DNA from: Lewinellaceae bacterium
Lineage (GTDB): Bacteria > Bacteroidota > Bacteroidia > Chitinophagales > Saprospiraceae
Length of the DNA: 64,000 nt
Assembly (NCBI GenBank): GCA_020636095.1
Contig: JACJYN010000007.1
Coordinates: 434,001 to 498,000 of the forward strand
Direction: 5' to 3'
Both the position numbers and the translations under genes were made by a program. Position 1 is the stretch's first letter, and every line of letters starts with the position of its first letter. Below, one piece after another: positions 59,476-64,000 of this stretch. Under the pieces are notes generated by a model, which saw nothing but the letters and a program-made list of their open reading frames with translations, was not told where the DNA came from and searched no databases.

Positions 59476-61812
59476 GTGAGTACTATCAAACAGCCATCCA
59501 ACATACCTTTTTTTTCCCGTGAACCGGGAGGCGCCATCCTTATCCTGGTTCTGATGGCAGCCCTGCTTGCCCTCCGGTTTCCCGACTTTTTTCAATCGCC
59601 CAACAGCGGGGTCATTGAACCCTACGGGGATGGCTATAAGGTATATGCGGTAATGGAATATCACGCCCGCTACGATACCTCCTGCACTTTTTACCAGGGT
59701 ATGAACTATCCCTACGGGGAGCATGTGATCCCCGCTGACGCTCAACCCCTGATTTCCAACACCGTTAAGTTCATCAGCACTTATGTGGTAGATATTACAG
59801 GATACACCCGGGCTATTCTGCACTTCAGCCTGCTGCTCTCCATTCTCTTGTGCGCCCTTTTCCTGTTTCGCCTGTTGATTAGGCTGGAGTCGCCGGTTTG
59901 GTGGGCGGTGGCCGTGGCGACAGGCATTACTTTTTTATCGCCACAGCTACATCGCATGGTGTCCCACTACGGCCTGTCTCATACTTCTGCGCTGGCTATT
60001 GTCCTCTATCTCTTGCTGCGCCTGGATGAAACAAAGAGCTGGCGGATGAGCGCCTGGATCGCCCTTACGGTCTTTTGTTATTCTATGATCCACTTTTACT
60101 TTTTTGCCATCCTGGCTTTTTTCATTTCGTTTTATTTCCTGTTCAGCTTCCTGCGCCGGCCGCGATGGCAGAAGATTCCTCGTTATGCTTTCCACTACAG
60201 CATCCAGATTCTTTTGCCACTGGCTTTCTTTTACTTCTGGATGTATCACGGCGACCCTATCGAAGGAAGGACCAATCAACCCTGGGGGTTTTTTGTCTTC
60301 CATTCCATCTGGGAAGGGGTGTTCACTTCTCTTTTTCAACCTCATTTTCAGTGGGTAGATGATACGGTTATCCGAATCGAACAGGTGCAGTATGAAGGGG
60401 CTGCCTATATCGGCCTGGTAGCCGGCATTGGGGCGCTGATTTTACTGTTGCGCTGGGTGGCGGCCGGCTTCCGGAAGCCCATCATTCAGGCGGGAGGTGC
60501 GCGCAATGGTTATCTCAATAAGATTTTCTGGGCGGCGCTGGCCCTGTTGCTTTTTTCCTTTGGTTATCCCTTTACGATTCCCGGACTGGAATGGATGCTG
60601 GACTATGCCGGGCCGATCCGGCAGTTTCGTTCTGTCGGGCGTTTCAACTGGGCGTTTTACTACGTGATCAACATCGTTGTTTTTACCGAGCTCTGGCAGT
60701 GGGCCAAGGGGCGGCAATGGCGGGTGGCGCTGTCGGTACTAGCCCTGGCGCTCTTATATTTTGAAGCTTACAATAGTATTTATGCCGTTAAAATAGATTT
60801 GGATGAAGTACCGGAGTTGCAGGCCGGTAACCGTTATTCAGAGATTGACGGTATCAATTACCAGGAATTCCAGGCCCTGCTTACGGTTCCGTATTTTAAT
60901 GTAGGGTCGGACAATCTCTGGTTTCACGGCGAGGGCGAAATCGTTCCGCGCGCGCTCACGCTCTCTACCCAGACGGGGTTGCCTACCACCAGCGCTATGC
61001 TTACCCGGACGCCACTGTGGCAGACCCTCCGGCAGGTACAGCTTATTCTGGAACCCTACCGGAGGCCGGCCATTCTGGATGATTTCCCCAATCAAAAGCC
61101 GCTTTTGCTGCTGGTAGCCAATTACCAGTTCGGCCAGCAGCAGGAGCGGTATCAACATTTGCTGGATGGAACTCAGCTGTTATACGATACGGATGCTTAC
61201 CGGCTTTTTCGGTTGCCCTTGGCCACCTTCAGCGAGCGTATTGAAAGCAGGGTGCGGGGGATCAATTACACCCTGGATAACGATACCCTCTCCCTTTATC
61301 CACATGGCCCCTTTTTGTCGAGAGATAGCAACCGGACCTTTTTCTACGAATCTTTTGACAGCCTCAGAACAAATGATTACTACCGGGGAGGAGGGGCAAA
61401 ACAAGGGCCGGCCGCCTCTGGGGTGATAGCCTTCGACGGCCCGATACCCCGGCAGATGGCAAAGGGCTGGTATACGTTTTCAGTTTGGATGTATGTGGGG
61501 GAAGACCTGCGCGCCCGGTCCGAGGCCCAGATTCTGGAATACCTGCCCGAAGGAGAACAAGAGGTGTATCAGCAGCGGTTTCAGGTATACGGAAATATTA
61601 AAGCCATTGATAACGACGGCTGGGCCTTGCTCGAGTTTCGGTTTATTCCTCAACTGGCAGAATCTACAATTCGCTTCACGATACGAAATGAAGAGCTTGG
61701 CCAGCAACCTTTGTTTCTCGATGAATTGCTCATCCGCCAGGAAGTGGATGAGTTGTACCGGAGAGAAGGTAATTATGTATGGAAGAATAACCGATGGTTT
61801 TCTTTAGATTAG
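59476..61812 (+). CDS. Large multi-pass membrane protein with C-terminal beta domain
   Basis: The probable start is GTG 59476 (VSTIKQPSNIPFFSREPGG), giving 778 residues. About 10 helices lie between residues 22 and 435, including GAILILVLMAALLALRFPDF, LLLSILLCALFLFRLLIRLE and YYVINIVVFTELWQW. The middle 440-600 is soluble (VPYFNVGSDNLWFHGEGEIV). The end, LRTNDYYRGGGAKQGP to RFTIRNEELGQQPLFLDELL, is a carbohydrate-binding-like jelly-roll. The plan resembles membrane glycosyltransferases or YfhO-like proteins, but no catalytic motif is certain. It may be co-transcribed with the dihydroorotase-like gene 34 bp downstream. Confidence 0.65.
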   Translation: MSTIKQPSNIPFFSREPGGAILILVLMAALLALRFPDFFQSPNSGVIEPYGDGYKVYAVMEYHARYDTSCTFYQGMNYPYGEHVIPADAQPLISNTVKFISTYVVDITGYTRAILHFSLLLSILLCALFLFRLLIRLESPVWWAVAVATGITFLSPQLHRMVSHYGLSHTSALAIVLYLLLRLDETKSWRMSAWIALTVFCYSMIHFYFFAILAFFISFYFLFSFLRRPRWQKIPRYAFHYSIQILLPLAFFYFWMYHGDPIEGRTNQPWGFFVFHSIWEGVFTSLFQPHFQWVDDTVIRIEQVQYEGAAYIGLVAGIGALILLLRWVAAGFRKPIIQAGGARNGYLNKIFWAALALLLFSFGYPFTIPGLEWMLDYAGPIRQFRSVGRFNWAFYYVINIVVFTELWQWAKGRQWRVALSVLALALLYFEAYNSIYAVKIDLDEVPELQAGNRYSEIDGINYQEFQALLTVPYFNVGSDNLWFHGEGEIVPRALTLSTQTGLPTTSAMLTRTPLWQTLRQVQLILEPYRRPAILDDFPNQKPLLLLVANYQFGQQQERYQHLLDGTQLLYDTDAYRLFRLPLATFSERIESRVRGINYTLDNDTLSLYPHGPFLSRDSNRTFFYESFDSLRTNDYYRGGGAKQGPAASGVIAFDGPIPRQMAKGWYTFSVWMYVGEDLRARSEAQILEYLPEGEQEVYQQRFQVYGNIKAIDNDGWALLEFRFIPQLAESTIRFTIRNEELGQQPLFLDELLIRQEVDELYRREGNYVWKNNRWFSLD

Positions 61813-61846
61813 ATGATTGTGTTAATTTTATCAAAAACCCTGGCAG

Positions 61847-63112
61847 ATGGATGTGTTGATAAAAAGTGCGCATATTATTGACCCTGGAGGCCCTCATCAT
61901 GAACAAGGCAGGGACATCCTCGTACGCGATGGCAAGATTGATGCCATAGGCAAGGCGATCGATGCGAAGGGAGTTCCTCGTCTGGAAGGTGAGCGATTGA
62001 ACGTCTCGGCAGGTTGGATGGATATGGGGGTGCAGACAGGAGACCCTGGCTTTGAACATCGGGAAAACCTGACATCTGTTGGCGCAGCGGCCGCCGCCGG
62101 AGGTTTCACGGCTATAGCCTGCCAGCCCAATACGAACCCGGTGCTTCACGCCAAATCGGAAGTGCTTTATATTCTCCAGCATACCCGCAGCCAGTTGGTC
62201 AATTTTTTTCCCCTCGGAGCCATATCCTCGGGTTGCGCCGGAAAAGAGATCACCGAGATGATCGATATGCACACGGCGGGTGCATTGGCTTTTTCCGATG
62301 GAAACCAGCCTCTGCAACACGACGGGCTGATGCTGCGCGCCCTTCAATATGTTAAGGCTTTCGATGGTTTGGTGATCAACCAGCCGCTGGACCTGGAGAT
62401 CGGCGGCGGCGGCCAGGTTCATGAAGGAGAGGCTTCCACCGCTCTGGGGCTGCGGGGTATCCCGGCCATAGCCGAGGAGTTGATGGTGCAGCGCGATTTG
62501 CGGCTATTGGAATACGCTGACAGCCGGCTCCATCTGGCCAATCTGTCTACGGCGGGCGCCGTACAAATGGTGCGGGAAGCCAAGCAGAAAGGGCTGCGGG
62601 TTACGGCTTCGGTTTCCGTAATGAACCTGGCCTTTGATGATGCTGCTGTGAACACCTTTGACGCAGCATACAAACTCATGCCTCCGCTGCGGGGCAGGGA
62701 AGACCTGGAAGCCTTAAAGCAAGGGGTGCTCGATGGTACGATCGACGCCATCAGCGCCAACCACGTCCCTTTGGAAGAGGAGTTGAAGAAAAAAGAATTC
62801 TCTTATGCCGAATTCGGCGCCACAGGGCTGGAAGTTTTCTATGCTGTTTGCAGGACTTACGTGGGGGATTGGCTGACGGATGACCTGATTGTGCGCCTGG
62901 CTGCGGCCAATCCCCGGAAGATTTTTGGGCTGCCCCTTCCGGTTATCGAGGAGGGGCAACCGGCAGAACTTACTGTCTTCAGCCCGGCGCAGCAATGGGT
63001 TTACAGCCGGGACAAGGTGCTGTCCCGTTCTTTTAATTCTCCATTTTTGGGTAAAGAGTTGATTGGTAAGCCTTTAGCGGTGATTAATAATGCCCGGTCC
63101 ACAAAACTATAA
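61847..63112 (+). CDS. Dihydroorotase-like protein without metal ligands
   Basis: The 421 residues have the amidohydrolase fold: MDVLIKSAHIIDPGGPHHEQ, GGFTAIACQPNTNPVLHAKS, GLRGIPAIAEELMVQRDLRL and ANPRKIFGLPLPVIEEGQPA. The metal site is gone: the usual DxHxHxREPG reads DMGVQTGDPGFEHRE, and the usual D-H-A-P of the last strand reads ANHVPLEEE. Family knowledge: pseudo-dihydroorotases (PyrC', PyrX) without metals form complexes with aspartate transcarbamoylase, and many Bacteroidota have such a second copy. A structural or regulatory role in pyrimidine synthesis is therefore inferred. No pyr genes are nearby. Confidence 0.8.
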   Translation: MDVLIKSAHIIDPGGPHHEQGRDILVRDGKIDAIGKAIDAKGVPRLEGERLNVSAGWMDMGVQTGDPGFEHRENLTSVGAAAAAGGFTAIACQPNTNPVLHAKSEVLYILQHTRSQLVNFFPLGAISSGCAGKEITEMIDMHTAGALAFSDGNQPLQHDGLMLRALQYVKAFDGLVINQPLDLEIGGGGQVHEGEASTALGLRGIPAIAEELMVQRDLRLLEYADSRLHLANLSTAGAVQMVREAKQKGLRVTASVSVMNLAFDDAAVNTFDAAYKLMPPLRGREDLEALKQGVLDGTIDAISANHVPLEEELKKKEFSYAEFGATGLEVFYAVCRTYVGDWLTDDLIVRLAAANPRKIFGLPLPVIEEGQPAELTVFSPAQQWVYSRDKVLSRSFNSPFLGKELIGKPLAVINNARSTKL

Positions 63113-63131
63113 TACCGAATACCATAACACC
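63111..63131. repeat. Short AATACC heptad run
   Basis: AATACCG, AATACCA and TAACACC follow in 7-nt register across the end of the dihydroorotase-like gene; the stop codon lies at its left edge. Confidence 0.5.
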
Positions 63132-63164
63132 TAATGAAATAGTTACCCCAAATGCCAAATTGGC

Positions 63165-63332
63165 TAAGAGCTTGTTGGGGAATTATCCTTCGGGCTCAAA
63201 TCGCCACTTTTTCGCTTACACTGCGTTGCAGAACCGGGCTTCGTAGCGCCGCTACGATCCCGAACCTGCGCCTTGTTTAAGCAAAAAATTGACTGATTCC
63301 ATCACCAAAAACAATTCCCCAACAAGCTCTAA
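63165..63332. mobile_element. MITE-like palindromic element 6
   Basis: GAGCTTGTTGGGGAATT and AATTCCCCAACAAGCTC form perfect arms flanked by TAA on both sides (63165-63167 and 63330-63332). Inner pairs are CACTTTTTCGCTTA / TAAGCAAAAAATTG and GCGTTGCAGAACCGGGC / GATCCCGAACCTGCGC around GTAGCGCCGCTAC. 162 bp. The core resembles that of the element at 51756. Confidence 0.7.
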
Positions 63333-63406
63333 AAACCTCTTGCAGCCAGTATTCAATCGCAGATTATCCTGCATCTATAGAAAAAGCTTGGCAATTCCGG
63401 CAATAG

Positions 63407-63434
63407 TTTGGACATTGGGGGAATACTATTTTCC
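63407..63434 (+). promoter_or_regulatory. Possible promoter of the DUF4199 gene
   Basis: TTTG at 63407-63410 and TATTTTCC at 63427-63434, 16 nt apart. The spacing is short and the -7 box ends CC instead of TG, so this is tentative. Start codon 18 nt downstream. Confidence 0.35.
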
Positions 63435-63452
63435 AACTTTAAACCTACCGTT

Positions 63453-64000
63453 ATGAGTACACTGGATAATCCTAATGATTACATCGACCCTTCCAAAGTA
63501 TCAGCCTGGCCTACGGCCAGCCGGTATGGCTTGCTGGCCGGCCTGGTCCTGGTCGTTCTCGGTTTGCTGGTCCACCTTTCCGGCATGGTTGATTACACTG
63601 ACCAGGGAGGCGGTTCCAACTGGGTCGTCAACATTCTGAACTGGGGAATTACCATTGCCGCCATCGTTATGGCGGTGAAGCAACACCGCGAGGAAGACCT
63701 GGGCGGGTTTATTTCTTTTGGCCGCAGCTTCCGGGTAGGCTTTCTCGTCACGCTGGTCATTATGGTGATCTCCGTGGTGTGGGGCTATATCTTCTTTTCT
63801 TTTGTCGAGCCGGGGCTCATAGAAGATATTCTGACGGCTTCCCGGGAGCAAATGATCGAGAAGCAAGGCATGAGTGAAGAGCAGGCGGAACAGGGCCTCA
63901 AAATGATGAGTTGGATGTTTACTCCTGCAATGATGTCTATTATGGGGGGGATTTTCTCCCTGATCGCCGGCGTGGTCTTCTCCCTGATCGTCGGAGCAAT
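63453..64000 (+). CDS. DUF4199 family membrane protein (partial)
   Basis: The first 182 residues start MSTLDNPNDYIDPSKVSAWP. Helices are RYGLLAGLVLVVLGLLVHLS, NILNWGITIAAIVMAVKQH, FRVGFLVTLVIMVISVVWGY and the last, MSIMGGIFSLIAGVVFSLIV. EDLGGFISFGRSFRVGFL and the acidic loop EQMIEKQGMSEEQAEQGLKM are typical of the DUF4199 family of small Bacteroidota membrane proteins. Function unknown. The gene continues past the window edge. Confidence 0.82.
   Translation, partial: MSTLDNPNDYIDPSKVSAWPTASRYGLLAGLVLVVLGLLVHLSGMVDYTDQGGGSNWVVNILNWGITIAAIVMAVKQHREEDLGGFISFGRSFRVGFLVTLVIMVISVVWGYIFFSFVEPGLIEDILTASREQMIEKQGMSEEQAEQGLKMMSWMFTPAMMSIMGGIFSLIAGVVFSLIVGA

Noticed and set aside
1..64000. tRNA, rRNA or known riboswitch genes
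   Set aside because: I looked for conserved tRNA arms and common riboswitch cores in the intergenic regions and saw none I could support by eye.

Overview
The window looks like the chromosome of a Bacteroidota bacterium, most likely a Saprospiria member (Lewinella / Haliscomenobacter / Phaeodactylibacter type). The reasons are the Bacteroidota-style promoters (TTTG, about 20 nt, TAnnTTTG), the near absence of Shine-Dalgarno sites, several secreted proteins with type IX secretion (T9SS) C-terminal sorting domains, a dockerin-like surface protein, and the aromatic operon order pheA - aminotransferase - tyrA - DAHP synthase/chorismate mutase. No rRNA, tRNA, CRISPR or prophage was seen.

Layout. 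1-9.2 kb: end of rplJ, then rplL, rpoB and rpoC. 9.2-18.7 kb: threonine aldolase, a truncated-looking dockerin protein, a bifunctional-nuclease/UVR protein, MazG, an NqrM-like membrane protein, a CoA-binding protein, pyruvate dehydrogenase E2, RecR and a large glycosyltransferase fusion. 18.7-26.4 kb: a Gln/Lys coiled-coil protein, a 121-bp tandem array, a secreted beta-propeller protein, a T9SS PQQ-type sugar dehydrogenase, a DUF3298-like lipoprotein, a MarR regulator, a seven-copy 103-bp tandem array and a sodium:solute symporter. 26.6-33.4 kb: three tandem paralogous Asp-box proteins with T9SS tails. 34.0-38.6 kb: an aromatic amino acid operon preceded by two tandem leader-peptide attenuators. 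38.7-47.4 kb: enoyl-CoA hydratase, HPF, a three-domain secreted protein, an SGNH hydrolase, a choline-transporter-like symporter divergent from phosphatidylcholine synthase, HigBA, and a peptidoglycan-binding/lysozyme-like protein. 47.6-64.0 kb: two large membrane proteins, a decaying SUMF1 locus, a small gene broken by a mobile palindrome, pyruvate carboxylase, a DinB protein, a SNF2 helicase, a dihydroorotase-like protein without metal ligands, and the start of a DUF4199 protein.

The most unusual content is non-coding. (1) Two aromatic-codon leader peptides, each followed by mutually exclusive antiterminator and terminator hairpins, sit in series ahead of pheA. (2) At least six long imperfect palindromes (about 145-190 bp) with perfect outer arms and short target duplications lie between genes. 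One splits a 73-codon gene, and removing it restores the frame exactly; two others change the C-termini of neighbouring genes. (3) About twelve intergenic sites are built from degenerate 7-nt words in strict 7-nt register, often folded as inverted repeats, with a different word at each site. A few sites use 8- or 9-nt periods. Two of the heptad sites have expanded into 103-bp and 121-bp tandem arrays.

Functional couplings: the divergent choline-type symporter and Pcs suggest choline uptake for phosphatidylcholine synthesis. The aromatic operon holds the first committed step (DAHP synthase), chorismate mutase, both prephenate branches and an aminotransferase under one attenuated leader.
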